The notes below the pieces were generated by a model. It ran no database searches, had not been told where the DNA came from, and was given only the letters and a program-made list of their open reading frames with translations. Positions 31,146 to 40,509 of a stretch of DNA of 40,776 nt are shown here, one piece after another. Positions within the stretch are counted from its first letter, which is position 1; every line of letters begins with the position of its first letter. Origin of the DNA: Klebsiella pneumoniae (lineage in GTDB: Bacteria; Pseudomonadota; Gammaproteobacteria; Pseudomonadales; Pseudohongiellaceae); contig CAMBPO010000023.1 in assembly GCA_945869725.1 (NCBI GenBank), positions 1 through 40,776 on the forward strand, in the 5' to 3' direction. Made by a program: the position numbers and the translations under genes.

Positions 31146-32453
31146 TTATAGGCTGCTAAAGGCTTTATCAGCAGCAGCAAGTGTCTGGGCAATTTCTGCC
31201 TGCCCGTGCGCTGCTGAGACAAATCCTGCTTCAAATGCCGAGGGTGCCAGGTATACGTTATTCTCCAGCATCAAATGAAAGTAACGTTTGAACTGAGGCA
31301 CATTACATGCCATCACCTGATCAAAGGTTGTCACTTTCTTTTCGCTTGTGAAGAAGCAGCCGAACATTCCGCCAACCTGATTGGTCGAAAATGGAATGCC
31401 GGCGTGGTTAGCGCGTTCTTGCAACCCGGCAAGCATTTCAGCGGTATGAGCCGTTAATGACTCATAAAATCCTGGTTTCTGGATCTCATTGAGCATTGCT
31501 AGGCCGGCGGCAACAGCAAGCGGACTGCCTGCCAGAGTGCCTGCCTGATAGACAGCCCCTAAGGGAGCAATACAGTTCATGATATCCGCTCGCCCACCAA
31601 AAGCGCCAACAGGCAGGCCGCCACCAATTACTTTACCCAAAGTGGTCAGGTCGGGCGATACCCCATAAACAGATTGTGCACCGCCCAGGGCGGTACGAAA
31701 TCCGGTCATTACTTCATCAAATATCAAAACGCTGCCATGCTGTGTACAAAGATCACGCATGGTTTCCAGAAATCCTGGAACAGGCGGCACAAGGTTCATA
31801 TTTCCGGCAACGGGCTCAACAATGATACAGGCGATACTGTCGCCCTCTTTGGCAAACAGCGCATTTAATGCATCTAAATCATTAAATGGCAGCACATAGG
31901 TCAGATCGGTGTAGGCTTTGGGGACCCCCAGTGAATCGGGCTCTCCCAGTGTCAGCGCGCCAGATCCTGCTTTGACCAGCAGTCCGTCAACATGACCGTG
32001 ATAGCAGCCTTCAAACTTGATGACTTTGTCTCTGCGGGTAAACCCACGAGCCAGTCGAATCGCGCTCATGGTTGCCTCTGTTCCTGAGGTAACCAGCCTT
32101 ACCTTTTCTATTGAAGGCACAAGCTTGCATATTGTTTTAGCAATTTCGACTTCAGCAGCGGTGGATGCGCCATATCCAAGTCCTCTGCTCAACTGGGTTT
32201 GCAGTGCGTTGATGACTGCCGGATGACAATGGCCGAGAATCAGTGGGCCCCATGCCCCAACATAGTCCACATATCGATTGTTATCTTCGTCAATCAACCA
32301 GGCGCCCTCGCCGTGGTTAAAGAACAAAGGTGTTCCGCCTACGCCACGAAACGCTCTGACTGGTGAGTTGACGCCGCCTGGGATATACAGTTGCGCCTCC
32401 TCAAAAAGCGCAGCAGATCTGTTCGTGCTCATTTTTGGGTGCTGTTCGGACAC
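31146..32453 (-). CDS. hemL: Glutamate-1-semialdehyde 2,1-aminomutase
   Basis: HemL isomerises glutamate 1-semialdehyde to 5-aminolevulinate, the committed heme precursor, with PLP as cofactor. It is a class III aminotransferase fold of 435 residues. Family marks are [58 protein letters not shown] and the PLP lysine in [16 protein letters not shown] (Lys274). The GTG start at 32453 has GAGGA upstream and begins six bases after thiE; ATG 32432 fits the family N-terminus but lacks a ribosome-binding site. The gene is third or fourth in the hemJ-thiD-thiE-hemL run. Confidence 0.96.
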   Translation of the reverse strand: MSEQHPKMSTNRSAALFEEAQLYIPGGVNSPVRAFRGVGGTPLFFNHGEGAWLIDEDNNRYVDYVGAWGPLILGHCHPAVINALQTQLSRGLGYGASTAAEVEIAKTICKLVPSIEKVRLVTSGTEATMSAIRLARGFTRRDKVIKFEGCYHGHVDGLLVKAGSGALTLGEPDSLGVPKAYTDLTYVLPFNDLDALNALFAKEGDSIACIIVEPVAGNMNLVPPVPGFLETMRDLCTQHGSVLIFDEVMTGFRTALGGAQSVYGVSPDLTTLGKVIGGGLPVGAFGGRADIMNCIAPLGAVYQAGTLAGSPLAVAAGLAMLNEIQKPGFYESLTAHTAEMLAGLQERANHAGIPFSTNQVGGMFGCFFTSEKKVTTFDQVMACNVPQFKRYFHLMLENNVYLAPSAFEAGFVSAAHGQAEIAQTLAAADKAFSSL

Positions 32454-32458
32454 AATAA

Positions 32459-33115
32459 CTAATTCCTCTTCTGGGCAAAAAGTGATGACAGGATGCTGGC
32501 ACGCGCCGCGATCTCATCGCTTGAAAAAATATAGTAAATGGCCGCGATCATGTCGGCCCCGGCGTCGATCAACAACTTGGCGCTGTCAGCAGTGACCCCG
32601 CCAATTGCAACGATCGGTAATTGAGTTTTTTGTCTTATACGTATCAAATCTTCAATATTGGCTTTAGACGCTCCGGGTTTTGTTTTTGAATCGAAAAAAC
32701 GCCCCAGTGCGACATAGTCTGCTCCATGCCTCTCGGCAGTTGCAACCAATTGATCGTTGTTATGGCAGGTCACGCCAATAATTGCGTGGCGCCCAAGCCT
32801 GTGTCTTGCCTCTGAGATATGCAAGTCATGTTGCCCTAAATGCACTCCATCGGCATCGGCCGCCTGGCACAAATCCAGATCGTCATTGATTATCAGCAGG
32901 GCATTGTAGCGATGGCATAACTCCCGCAGTCCGACAGCAGTTTGCCGGCGCTTTGCAAACGAAGCCGGCTGATCAATTTTGGTTTTGCTTCGATACTGCA
33001 AGACACCGGCACCACCTATCAACGCCTGTTCACAAGCTGACAGCAGATTTTGCTCTGAGATCAAAACATCGTCAGTGATGGCATACAGGCCGGACAACAA
33101 TTTCTGATTTACCAC
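32459..33115 (-). CDS. thiE: Thiamine-phosphate synthase
   Basis: ThiE joins HMP pyrophosphate and thiazole phosphate to thiamine phosphate. The 218-residue TIM barrel shows [21 protein letters not shown], the pyrophosphate-binding [52 protein letters not shown] and [11 protein letters not shown]. The start is GTG at 33115, six bases after AGGA. It follows thiD by 36 bases and precedes hemL by five, so the three are one transcription unit. No TPP riboswitch is visible before thiD. Confidence 0.95.
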   Translation of the reverse strand: MVNQKLLSGLYAITDDVLISEQNLLSACEQALIGGAGVLQYRSKTKIDQPASFAKRRQTAVGLRELCHRYNALLIINDDLDLCQAADADGVHLGQHDLHISEARHRLGRHAIIGVTCHNNDQLVATAERHGADYVALGRFFDSKTKPGASKANIEDLIRIRQKTQLPIVAIGGVTADSAKLLIDAGADMIAAIYYIFSSDEIAARASILSSLFAQKRN

Positions 33116-33151
33116 ATCAAGTCCTGCCTAAATTCCAGATTTTTCGAGCGA

Positions 33152-33985
33152 CTATTCTAGCAGAGGCCATGGTTTAGAAGCCTGATCGCTTGCTTGTGAA
33201 TGACGCCGGTCAGGCAGGCTCTGTCCAAGTCTGCGCGGTATCGCTCTATTCAATGCATCCCATGTAAATTGTTGGGCTTTAAAGGCTGCTGACTCAACAT
33301 CAAGGCCTTTTGCCACGCCGGCCACAAGTGCGCTTGCGAGTGTGCAGCCTGAGCCGTGATACTCATATGCAAGGCGTGGCCAAGACCATGACTTGTCTAA
33401 TTTTGGGTTATTGCAACCAAAGAGCCTGTTAGAGACATCCTCACTTTGGCGGTGCGTCCCAGTGAGTAATACGTACTTGCAACCGAGCCTACAAAGCTCG
33501 TCAAGCGCTGCATCCTCGGTGCTGGCGATAGGCCGGAGTCGTTTCAGTTCCTGGATGTTGGGGGTCAGTACAAGACACCTGGGCAGAATATGTTGAATAT
33601 AATCGTCGATCATCTGTTGATTAACGAACTCATAGCCCCCGCCAGCTTTGAGGACGGGGTCAGCGATCACGGGAATTTGGCTGTGTTGTTTCAGTATTTC
33701 AGCGATACACAGAAGTGTTTGTGCGCTGTCAATCAATCCCAATTTTATAGCGCTGATTTCAAGACCCGATTCTATCAGAGCATCAAATTGCCGGCGCAGC
33801 ACATGCGGGTTAACCGGATGAGTCTCCAGAACGTTACTCGTTGTTTGCACCGTCAGTGAACTGATGATTGGCAGTGCAAAACAATCCATAGCAGCCAGGG
33901 TTTCTATATCTGCCTGTATTCCTGCACCGCCAGTTGGGTCGAGGCCTGAAATACATACCACCATTGGTTTGATTCGTCTCTGCAC
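33152..33985 (-). CDS. thiD: Hydroxymethylpyrimidine/phosphomethylpyrimidine kinase
   Basis: ThiD phosphorylates HMP and HMP-P for thiamine assembly. The ribokinase-fold protein shows VVCISGLDPTGGAGIQADIE, the active-site IADPVLKAGGGYEF, LTPNIQELKRL, and the anion hole YHGSGCTLASALVAG near the C-terminus. The family prefix MxxI...SGxDPTGGAGI is matched with a GTG start at 33985 preceded by GGAG, or ATG 34006 in the same frame; 277 or 284 residues, both normal. It sits between hemJ and thiE. Confidence 0.94.
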   Translation of the reverse strand: MQRRIKPMVVCISGLDPTGGAGIQADIETLAAMDCFALPIISSLTVQTTSNVLETHPVNPHVLRRQFDALIESGLEISAIKLGLIDSAQTLLCIAEILKQHSQIPVIADPVLKAGGGYEFVNQQMIDDYIQHILPRCLVLTPNIQELKRLRPIASTEDAALDELCRLGCKYVLLTGTHRQSEDVSNRLFGCNNPKLDKSWSWPRLAYEYHGSGCTLASALVAGVAKGLDVESAAFKAQQFTWDALNRAIPRRLGQSLPDRRHSQASDQASKPWPLLE

Positions 33986-34012
33986 ACGTTCTCCGCCAAG
34001 AAACATTCTGTA

Positions 34013-34435
34013 TCAGAAGGGTTTTACAACGACCAGAATTACAATGGCTATCAGTGCTATAACGGGTACTTCATTGTAGTATCGGAAGAAAACGTGGCTG
34101 TGCGTATTGCGCCCATCGCGGAATCTTGCCCAGAACCATCCGCAACTCAGATGGTAGATGATCAACAAGAACACCAGGCCGAGTTTTGCGTGCAACCAGC
34201 CCTGTCGCAGATAAAAGTCAGGTGCGGACGCAATAAGCCAAGCACCAAAAATCACCGTGGCGATGGCGGAAGGTGTCATGATGCCGCGGTATAATTTTCG
34301 TTCCATGATCACGAATCTGTCTTTGCTGACTTGATCGTCACTCATGGCGTGATAAACAAAAAGTCTGGGCAAGTAGAAAATCCCTGCGAACCAGCAGATC
34401 ACAGAGATAATATGCAACGCTTCAATCCAGGCCAT
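34013..34435 (-). CDS. hemJ: Protoporphyrinogen IX oxidase HemJ
   Basis: HemJ is an inner-membrane enzyme that oxidises protoporphyrinogen IX to protoporphyrin IX in bacteria lacking HemG/HemY. The 140-residue protein has four hydrophobic helices and conserved polar residues: WIEALHIISVICWFAGIFYL (His8), RLFVYH, ERKLYRGIMTPSAIATVIFG and WLHAKLGLVFLLIIYH (Lys84). His8 and the Lys of the second half are the family's essential residues. It begins the minus-strand run leading into thiD (gap of about 27 bases) and is divergent from argC. Confidence 0.93.
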   Translation of the reverse strand: MAWIEALHIISVICWFAGIFYLPRLFVYHAMSDDQVSKDRFVIMERKLYRGIMTPSAIATVIFGAWLIASAPDFYLRQGWLHAKLGLVFLLIIYHLSCGWFWARFRDGRNTHSHVFFRYYNEVPVIALIAIVILVVVKPF

Positions 34436-34589
34436 GGTTTATCACCTCTTTGTATCACTTCCAGTGGACTTGGATTATGCCGTTGTGCATTGAAACCGTA
34501 CAGCAAAAATCGACTTATAAAAGATTGGCAATGATAGAATGCACAAGTGATTCTGATATGGCGAGATACAAATTGTATTGGAGGGCAAT

Positions 34590-35627
34590 GTGATCAAGGT
34601 CGGTATTGTAGGTGCTACCGGATATACAGGAGTGGAGCTGCTGAGACTGCTGGCGCCACGAGATGACGTCAGCATTGAAGTTGTAACCTCACGCGAAATG
34701 GAGGGTACGGCGGTTTCAGTACTGTTCCCTAATCTCAGAGGATACGTCGATCTGCCGTTCACTGCGCCGGATGATGAAGTTCTTGCGCGCTGTGATGTGG
34801 TCTTTTTTGCAACTCCTCACAATGTCGCCATGCGGTCAGCGCGTAGCCTGATGGAAAGAGGAGTCCGCATTGTTGACCTTTCCGCCGACTTCAGGCTGAA
34901 GGACCGCGCTGAATGGGAGCATTGGTACAAGGAGCCGCATGAAAGCCCGGAGTTGATTGAAAAGGCCGTTTACGGTCTGCCAGAGGTCAATCGTGACAAA
35001 ATTCGCCATGCACAACTGGTTGCTGTTCCCGGATGTTACCCAACTGCTGTTCAGCTGGGTTTTATTCCTTTGCTTGAAGCGGGTTTGATTGACCCGATGC
35101 GCTTGATTGCCGATGCAAAGTCAGGTGTTAGCGGTGCGGGTCGTAAGGCTGCAGTTGGAAGCTTGCTAGCAGAGGCATCAGAGTCTTTCAGCGCATATGG
35201 TGTTGCTGGCCACCGGCATCTTCCAGAGATATCTCAAGGTTTGAAGTTGGCCGCGGGTAGTGATGTAGGTCTGACTTTTATTCCGCATCTGGCACCCATG
35301 ATCAGAGGTATTAATGCAACGTTGTATGCTGCACCTGCGGGCCATGTTTCTGCTGACGACCTCCAGGCAGTATACGAGCGTCGCTACCGGGATGAGCCGT
35401 TTGTTGATGTTTTGCCAAAGGGTGGTTTGCCGGCAACCCGTAATGTGAAAGGTTCAAATATCTGCCAATTGGCCGTTCACTATCTCAGTGCAAGTAATAC
35501 CATTGTGGTGCTCTCTGTCATTGATAATCTGGTAAAGGGCGCTTCGGGTCAGGCTGTTCAGAATATGAATATTATGTTTGGATGTGTCGAGACAGCAGGG
35601 CTTCACTCAATAGCGCTGATGCCATGA
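34590..35627 (+). CDS. argC: N-acetyl-gamma-glutamyl-phosphate reductase
   Basis: ArgC reduces N-acetylglutamyl phosphate to the semialdehyde with NADPH, the third step of arginine synthesis. The 345-residue protein starts [20 protein letters not shown] (Rossmann motif). It shows [22 protein letters not shown], the catalytic Cys149 in [24 protein letters not shown], the His region [11 protein letters not shown], and [16 protein letters not shown] at the end. The GTG start at 34590 has GGAGG six bases upstream; a TTG 12 bases earlier is possible. Divergent from hemJ; erpA follows after 143 bases with its own promoter. Confidence 0.96.
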   Translation: MIKVGIVGATGYTGVELLRLLAPRDDVSIEVVTSREMEGTAVSVLFPNLRGYVDLPFTAPDDEVLARCDVVFFATPHNVAMRSARSLMERGVRIVDLSADFRLKDRAEWEHWYKEPHESPELIEKAVYGLPEVNRDKIRHAQLVAVPGCYPTAVQLGFIPLLEAGLIDPMRLIADAKSGVSGAGRKAAVGSLLAEASESFSAYGVAGHRHLPEISQGLKLAAGSDVGLTFIPHLAPMIRGINATLYAAPAGHVSADDLQAVYERRYRDEPFVDVLPKGGLPATRNVKGSNICQLAVHYLSASNTIVVLSVIDNLVKGASGQAVQNMNIMFGCVETAGLHSIALMP

Positions 35628-35692
35628 CGTTTGCAAATCCAATGTTTGCCTCTGTTTAAAATGTAAAGTGGTCTAGTTTTGTTTGGATCTTA

Positions 35693-35717
35693 ATAGTTGA
35701 CCAAATTACTAGGGTAA
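35693..35717 (+). promoter_or_regulatory. IscR type-1-like binding site over the erpA promoter
   Basis: The 25 bases match the E. coli IscR type 1 consensus (as I recall it) at 21 of 25 positions, including the TTGAC and GGGTA cores. The site covers the -35 hexamer TTGACC (35697-35702); the -10 is CATAAT at 35721-35726, 18 bases on. Binding of Fe-S-loaded IscR here would block transcription of erpA. Confidence 0.7.
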
Positions 35718-35726
35718 GACCATAAT
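35697..35726 (+). promoter_or_regulatory. erpA promoter, -35 TTGACC and -10 CATAAT
   Basis: The hexamers are 18 bases apart and 45 bases before the erpA start. Both agree with the sigma-70 consensus at five of six positions. The IscR-like site overlaps the -35. Confidence 0.6.
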
Positions 35727-35770
35727 CACCTCTCGATTATTGATAGAGCAACTGGGGCAAATTTTCAGAC

Positions 35771-36124
35771 ATGTCAAGCGTCCAAACATTTGAGCCAGTC
35801 ATCATATCGTTAACAGACAATGCTGCCTCAAAAGTAAAATTGCTGGTCGACGAGGAGGGTAAGCCTGACCTTAAATTGCGTGTCTTTGTGACCGGAGGCG
35901 GCTGTTCAGGTTTTCAATATGGGTTCAGCTTTGAGAGTGCTGTCTCTGAGGAAGATACAGTGGTCGAGAATAAAGGCGCTACATTGCTTGTTGATCCTTT
36001 GAGTTATCAATATCTGGTCGGTGCGCGGGTCGATTACGTTGAAAACCTTGAGGGCGCCCGATTTGTGGTAAAGAACCCCATGGCATCCACTACATGTGGC
36101 TGCGGGTCATCATTCTCTATATAG
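35771..36124 (+). CDS. erpA: Iron-sulfur cluster insertion protein ErpA
   Basis: ErpA is an A-type carrier that delivers Fe-S clusters to targets such as IspG. The 117-residue protein has the three cluster-binding Cys of the A-type fold: Cys45 in [14 protein letters not shown], and Cys109 and Cys111 in [11 protein letters not shown] at the C-terminus. The N-terminal [19 protein letters not shown] matches the family. Preceded by a promoter with an IscR-like site, which in E. coli also controls erpA. Convergent with anmK, 12 bases between the stops. Confidence 0.96.
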   Translation: MSSVQTFEPVIISLTDNAASKVKLLVDEEGKPDLKLRVFVTGGGCSGFQYGFSFESAVSEEDTVVENKGATLLVDPLSYQYLVGARVDYVENLEGARFVVKNPMASTTCGCGSSFSI

Positions 36125-36132
36125 CACATTGA

Positions 36133-36148
36133 TATTTCAGCTGAAATA
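36133..36148. repeat. 16-base perfect palindrome at the erpA/anmK junction
   Basis: TATTTCAGCTGAAATA is its own reverse complement. It overlaps the anmK stop codon, and both transcripts would carry it at their 3' ends. Confidence 0.4.
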
Positions 36149-37264
36149 GACGCCGCCCAGCACTACTGGTTCTCGAGAGCCTGTCAGCACTCTGGTATCT
36201 ACCCTTTCTCTGTTCATTGTTTTGGATGCCAGCCAAGCAAAGGTACAGGCTTCGATCCAATCGGGTGGCATGCCGTGTGATGCAGTGCTGCTGACTTTTG
36301 AGTTGGGAAGTAACTCCTGTAATCGGCGCATCAGTGTTTTATTGTAAGCCCCGCCACCGCAGACCAATAACTCAACTTTATTGTTGGCCTTATCCGGCCG
36401 CGTTTCTAACAGCGCATCCGCTACAGTACGGGCTGTCAACTCAAGTAACGTCCTCTGAACATCCGCTGGTTCAATGGTATGTAGTCCTTTCAGGCATTCC
36501 TCCAGCCATTTGTGGTTAAACAACTCGCGGCCTGTGCTTTTAGGCGCTGGTCTTCGGAAGTAGTCCTCTGACAGAAATCTATCCAGCAGGACTTTGTCGA
36601 TTGCACCACTTGCCGCCCATGCCCCATCGGAGTCATAAGGAAGCTGGAGCCATTGTGTAATCCAAAGATCCATCAGTGCATTGCCGGGGCCAGTGTCAAA
36701 ACCTACGGGCGTCGAAAGTTCTTCAATATTAATCGAGGTAATATTGCTAATGCCGCCTATATTTAATATGAATCGGTTGCTTTGTGGATGATAAAAATAG
36801 AATTGATGGAAAAGCGGTGCGAGTGGCGCACCTTGGCCCCCGGCCGCCACATCTCTTTGTCTGAAATCGGCAACAGTAGTTATTCCTGTGGTGTGAGCAA
36901 TTGTATTTGGATCGCCGATCTGAAGGCTGAATGCATCGCGAGAGGACGGAGAATGAAAGACAGTTTGCCCGTGACTGCCTATCGCCGTGATTGCTTCTGG
37001 CCGAATTTTGTGGGTTTCTAGCAGGTTATTTACGGCGTTCCCAAACGCCTTGCCTACGGCAATGTCCAGTTGACCGAATTCGAGTAGTGTCAGGGTAGGA
37101 TTCGCGCAGACATCAAAGAGTTTAAGCCTGAGTTCATCTGGATATTTCGAGGATTGGGTTGCTACCAGATCTAAATGCCCGTTTCGCAGGCTCACTACAA
37201 CGCAATCTATCCCGTCCATGCTTGTACCGGAGATAATGCCTATATAGTAAGCAACATCATCCAT
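36137..37264 (-). CDS. anmK: Anhydro-N-acetylmuramic acid kinase
   Basis: AnmK opens and phosphorylates 1,6-anhydroMurNAc to MurNAc 6-phosphate in peptidoglycan recycling. The 375-residue protein shows the N-terminal YYIGIISGTSMDGIDCVVVS (ATP-binding), AIGSHGQTVFHSP, VADFRQRDVAAGGQGAPLAP with the catalytic Asp, FILNIGGISN, GFDTGPGNALMDLW and VCGGGAYNKTLM. All are typical. It starts five bases after the peptidase stop on the same strand, so the two form an operon. With Mpl, encoded elsewhere in this window, it salvages wall fragments. Confidence 0.96.
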   Translation of the reverse strand: MDDVAYYIGIISGTSMDGIDCVVVSLRNGHLDLVATQSSKYPDELRLKLFDVCANPTLTLLEFGQLDIAVGKAFGNAVNNLLETHKIRPEAITAIGSHGQTVFHSPSSRDAFSLQIGDPNTIAHTTGITTVADFRQRDVAAGGQGAPLAPLFHQFYFYHPQSNRFILNIGGISNITSINIEELSTPVGFDTGPGNALMDLWITQWLQLPYDSDGAWAASGAIDKVLLDRFLSEDYFRRPAPKSTGRELFNHKWLEECLKGLHTIEPADVQRTLLELTARTVADALLETRPDKANNKVELLVCGGGAYNKTLMRRLQELLPNSKVSSTASHGMPPDWIEACTFAWLASKTMNRERVDTRVLTGSREPVVLGGVYFS

Positions 37265-37269
37265 GATTT

Positions 37270-38700
37270 TCAGTTCATAGTTTCGAAAGAGCGTTTATCA
37301 GTCTGGCTGTTAAGGCTGAGTAGGCGTCCATCAGGCCTGGATCTGGCGAATTGGCGAATAATGTCTCTTGTATGTTCGCGAAATCGTGCCATTTCGCCTT
37401 CGTCCAGCGCGATTGCCTGGGGTAATTGGTCCAACACAGTCCTTGGGTCTTTATGTACTCCTCTCACCAAAAACTCATAGTGAAGGTGAGGTCCAGTTGC
37501 TCCGCCGGTTGCCCCGACATAGCCAATAATCTGGCCTTGACGAACTTTCGCTCCTTTTCGAATGCCGGCTGCATAATCGTTAAGATGAGCATACTTGGTC
37601 TCGAAAGCTGAGTGATGCTCGATCACTACCAGTTTCCCGTAAGATCCGTTGCGGGATGCAGACATAACAGTGCCATCTGCAGTAGCTCTGACGGGTGTTC
37701 CTGTTGGAGCTGCATAATCTGTGCCTCGGTGCGCACGAATTGTATTCAGAATCGGATGCATTCGACTTGGGTTAAAGTTCGAACTGATTCTGAAAACATC
37801 AAGCGGGTTTTTGAGGAATGCCTTGGACATGCTTTCGCCGTCGGGACTAAAAAAGCTAGATTCACCAGACGCGGTTGTATATCTCATGGCTAAGTGTTCG
37901 CGCCCTTGATTGACAAATTGAGCAGCAAGAATCTCTCCGAAACCAACAAGTTGTCCGTCCAGATATTTTTCCTCGTAGAGAATGCTGAATTCATCTCCTT
38001 GCCGTGGGTCCATCAGGAAGTCAATCACTCCACCAAAGATATCTGCCATGCTCATAATCACATTTGCAGGGATATCTGCCTGTTGCCCGGCCAAAAACAG
38101 GCTGTCAGATATGTTGCCATGTCGCAAAACTTGGCGAATATCTGCAGATCTGCTGATAGGTTCGATGTTATAACTTGAATCGATAAGTGTGAAGACATAC
38201 CCCTCCAGTGGAGATGTAAATACTTCCAGGCGCTTGAGTTGGCCTGGTTCGGGTATGTAAAAGCTCAGTTGGTTACCAGGAAAGAGTCTGTTCAATACCG
38301 ATGATGCGTCAGAGCTGTTAATAACTCTGAACAGATCTTGAGCACTTAGGCCTACCTGATTGAAAAGTGATGACAGGTTGTCGCCGGGGCGCACGATAAC
38401 TTGTTGGGTTAGAGCTTCTTCATAGGACTGTTGAGCGGCTTCGTTGGCAACTTTTGCAACGTTGTGCATAATCTGGCTTGCTGAAGACCCTGCACCTATG
38501 ACTCCCAATTGCGGATCAAGGTGATCAATACTGTTAACAATCCCATTTATCTCGTGCCGCAACCGATCGCCGTGTGCAGGATCTTTCGGTGACAGCATGG
38601 TCATCAAAGTCATAGCAAAACAGATAACGCTTACAGCGAGCAAGTGATTTGTCGATCGGAGTTTTTTCAGGATGCCGGGGGCTGAATTCATCGGAGTCAT
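37270..38700 (-). CDS. mepM: M23-family peptidoglycan endopeptidase, MepM-like
   Basis: This exported metallopeptidase cuts peptide cross-links, probably D,D-endopeptidase activity needed for wall growth. The 476-residue protein has an N-terminal anchor helix (LLAVSVICFAMTLMTML) and a LysM/OapA-like segment VRPGDNLSSLFNQVGLSAQD (about 103-122). A middle domain and the C-terminal M23 domain follow: HRGTDYAAPTGTP (Zn ligands His324, Asp328), HAHLN-like KYAHLNDYAAG and GPHLHYEF (His405, His407). All catalytic residues are intact. The symbol follows E. coli mepM (yebA) by domain order. Operon with anmK, divergent from tyrS. Confidence 0.92.
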   Translation of the reverse strand: MTPMNSAPGILKKLRSTNHLLAVSVICFAMTLMTMLSPKDPAHGDRLRHEINGIVNSIDHLDPQLGVIGAGSSASQIMHNVAKVANEAAQQSYEEALTQQVIVRPGDNLSSLFNQVGLSAQDLFRVINSSDASSVLNRLFPGNQLSFYIPEPGQLKRLEVFTSPLEGYVFTLIDSSYNIEPISRSADIRQVLRHGNISDSLFLAGQQADIPANVIMSMADIFGGVIDFLMDPRQGDEFSILYEEKYLDGQLVGFGEILAAQFVNQGREHLAMRYTTASGESSFFSPDGESMSKAFLKNPLDVFRISSNFNPSRMHPILNTIRAHRGTDYAAPTGTPVRATADGTVMSASRNGSYGKLVVIEHHSAFETKYAHLNDYAAGIRKGAKVRQGQIIGYVGATGGATGPHLHYEFLVRGVHKDPRTVLDQLPQAIALDEGEMARFREHTRDIIRQFARSRPDGRLLSLNSQTDKRSFETMN

Positions 38701-38751
38701 GAGCGTTCTAATTGTAAATTGTGTTTCTGTGGCACGAGTCCCAGCTGTAAT

Positions 38752-38781
38752 CTTAAGATCGGTCAGCAGCCGATTCTTAAG
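38752..38781. repeat. Bulged 11-bp stem in the mepM/tyrS divergent region
   Basis: CTTAAGATCGG (38752-38762) pairs with CCGATTCTTAAG (38770-38781) with a single-base bulge and a seven-base loop. It lies upstream of the likely tyrS -10 TAGAAT (38823-38828) and may be an operator or part of the opposite leader. Confidence 0.4.
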
Positions 38782-38822
38782 GCTTTTGGTGTCTAGGTCA
38801 AGTCTTATTAGAGATGATGTTG

Positions 38823-38828
38823 TAGAAT
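38823..38828 (+). promoter_or_regulatory. Possible -10 box of tyrS
   Basis: TAGAAT lies 37 bases before the tyrS start. No convincing -35 is found at 16-18 bases upstream. Confidence 0.3.
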
Positions 38829-38865
38829 CAGGGTTCTTCTGAGTGAGTTTGAGGCTAGAGATGTT

Positions 38866-40149
38866 ATGGCTGATTTGCCAGCAAATTTGTTTAAAGATTT
38901 AGACTTAAGAGGGTTGATTGCGCAGATGTCATCAGAAGATGAGTTGCGCTCCCACTTTTCAGGTGCTAAGCGTACCTTGTATGGCGGCTTTGACCCTACC
39001 GCAGATAGCTTGCATATCGGGCACCTGGTTCCATTGCTCGCATTACGGAGGTTTCAATTGGCGGGCCACAGACCGCTTGCTTTGGTTGGCGGTGCAACCG
39101 GGTTGATTGGAGATCCGAGCTTTAAGTCGGCGGAGCGCCAGTTAAATTCCGGGGATATTGTGGGTGATTGGGTTGACAAGTTGCGTGCCCAGTTAGAGCA
39201 ATATTTAGACTTCGATTGTGGACATAATTCCGCTGTTGTGGTTGACAACCTGGACTGGACAAGTGATTTGAGTGCTCTGGATTTTCTTAGAGATGTCGGT
39301 AAACATTTCTCTGTAAACGCCATGATTCAAAAGGAGTCTGTCAAGCAAAGGCTTGAGCGTGAAGGGTCAGGTATCTCGTTCACAGAATTCAGCTATATGA
39401 TTTTGCAGTCATTCGATTTTGCTGAGCTACACAAGCGGTATGGCTGCACCCTGCAGATCGGGGGTAGCGACCAGTGGGGCAACATAACTGGCGGCATTGA
39501 CCTGACACGGCGGATGTATCAGGGGCAGGTCTTTGGCCTTACGTTGCCGCTGGTTACAAAGGCTGATGGTCAAAAATTTGGAAAAACAGAGTCCGGCACG
39601 GTTTGGTTGGATTCGAACAAGACCTCACCATATGCCTTTTATCAGTTTTGGCTAAGTACTGCAGACGCAGATGTGTATAGATTTTTAAAGTACTTTACAT
39701 TCTTGACGCCAGTGCAAATCGATGAGTTGCAGATGGCTGATCTGGCTTCTGGCGATCGACCACGCGCACAGCATGTCTTGGCAGAGGCTGTCACAAGACT
39801 TGTGCACGGAGACAAAGGAGTGGCGGCAGCTATCAGGATTAGTAGCTCCTTATTTACCGGAATCCTTTTAGATCTGACGGAATCGGATTTTGAGCAATTA
39901 CGCATGGATGGTCTGGCGGTAACCGATGTGGGTGCTGAGTCAATTGGGTTAATTGATGCTCTTGTCCGCACGGGTCTCGCTAGCTCTAATAGGGTTGCTC
40001 GGGAGTTTGTGGATTCAGGTGCTGTTTCTGTAAATGGAAGAAAAGATCTAGACCCTGAACAGAATTTGACAAAGAGTGACTCCCTGTTTAATCGATTTGT
40101 CGTTATTAAGCGGGGTAAAAAATTATTTCACCTGATTAGATTTATCTGA
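38866..40149 (+). CDS. tyrS: Tyrosyl-tRNA synthetase
   Basis: TyrRS charges tRNA-Tyr in the cytoplasm. The 427-residue class I synthetase has [20 protein letters not shown] with HIGH at 50-53. The tyrosine pocket segments are [11 protein letters not shown] and [15 protein letters not shown], and the second signature KFGKT is at 237-241. The C-terminal tRNA-binding S4 domain is [20 protein letters not shown] and [11 protein letters not shown]. All motifs are complete. It is divergent from the M23 peptidase gene. The 3' end is only about 14 bases from the IS-like sequence. In pseudomonads an rRNA operon follows tyrS; here an IS element does. Confidence 0.97.
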   Translation: MADLPANLFKDLDLRGLIAQMSSEDELRSHFSGAKRTLYGGFDPTADSLHIGHLVPLLALRRFQLAGHRPLALVGGATGLIGDPSFKSAERQLNSGDIVGDWVDKLRAQLEQYLDFDCGHNSAVVVDNLDWTSDLSALDFLRDVGKHFSVNAMIQKESVKQRLEREGSGISFTEFSYMILQSFDFAELHKRYGCTLQIGGSDQWGNITGGIDLTRRMYQGQVFGLTLPLVTKADGQKFGKTESGTVWLDSNKTSPYAFYQFWLSTADADVYRFLKYFTFLTPVQIDELQMADLASGDRPRAQHVLAEAVTRLVHGDKGVAAAIRISSSLFTGILLDLTESDFEQLRMDGLAVTDVGAESIGLIDALVRTGLASSNRVAREFVDSGAVSVNGRKDLDPEQNLTKSDSLFNRFVVIKRGKKLFHLIRFI

Positions 40150-40229
40150 CCAGATCTATTGATGATTGGGTTCTACCCCGTCTTCACGGACACTTCAAAA
40201 AAGCCTCATAATCGGCAGAAGAAGTGTTC

Positions 40230-40509
40230 ATGCCAAAGAGAAGAAAGTACATTCCAGAGTTTAAAAAAGGTGCTGTTGAACAGGCTCGCCAGCCCGGTGT
40301 CAGTTGTTCCCAGGTAGGTAGGCACCGGAGCTAATCTGTTGAGCCGCTGGCGGCGCGAAATCGACTCTCAAGGTCAACAAGCGTTCAGTGGTTCAGGCCA
40401 TGCCCGAGATGAGGAAGTCGCCCAGCTCAAGCGAGAGCCGGCCCGCGTGAAAAAGGAATGGGATTTTTTACGCGAAGCGGCAACGTTCTTTGCCAGGGGA
40501 TCGACCTGA
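40230..40509 (+). pseudogene. IS3-family OrfA (helix-turn-helix protein), frame disrupted
   Basis: OrfA is the DNA-binding half of the transposase. The first frame (40230-40334) reads MPKRRKYIPEFKKGAVEQAR, then QPGVSCSQVGRHRS and a stop. The continuation lies in the next frame from about 40321: GTGANLLSRWRREIDSQGQQ, ending [13 protein letters not shown] with TGA at 40507-40509. Compared with relatives I remember, roughly eight bases seem missing at the join (near GTAGGTAGG). In addition the usual L and R of the helix are P and W ([13 protein letters not shown]). This looks like a decaying copy. Confidence 0.75.

Noticed and set aside
33986..34589. TPP riboswitch for the thiamine genes
   Set aside because: The stretch ahead of thiD is filled by hemJ, and I see no conserved CTGAGA-type THI-box element in the hemJ leader.
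40150..40229. tRNA or rRNA gene after tyrS, expected by analogy with pseudomonads
   Set aside because: The bases show no tRNA arms or rRNA start, and an IS3-type frame begins at once.
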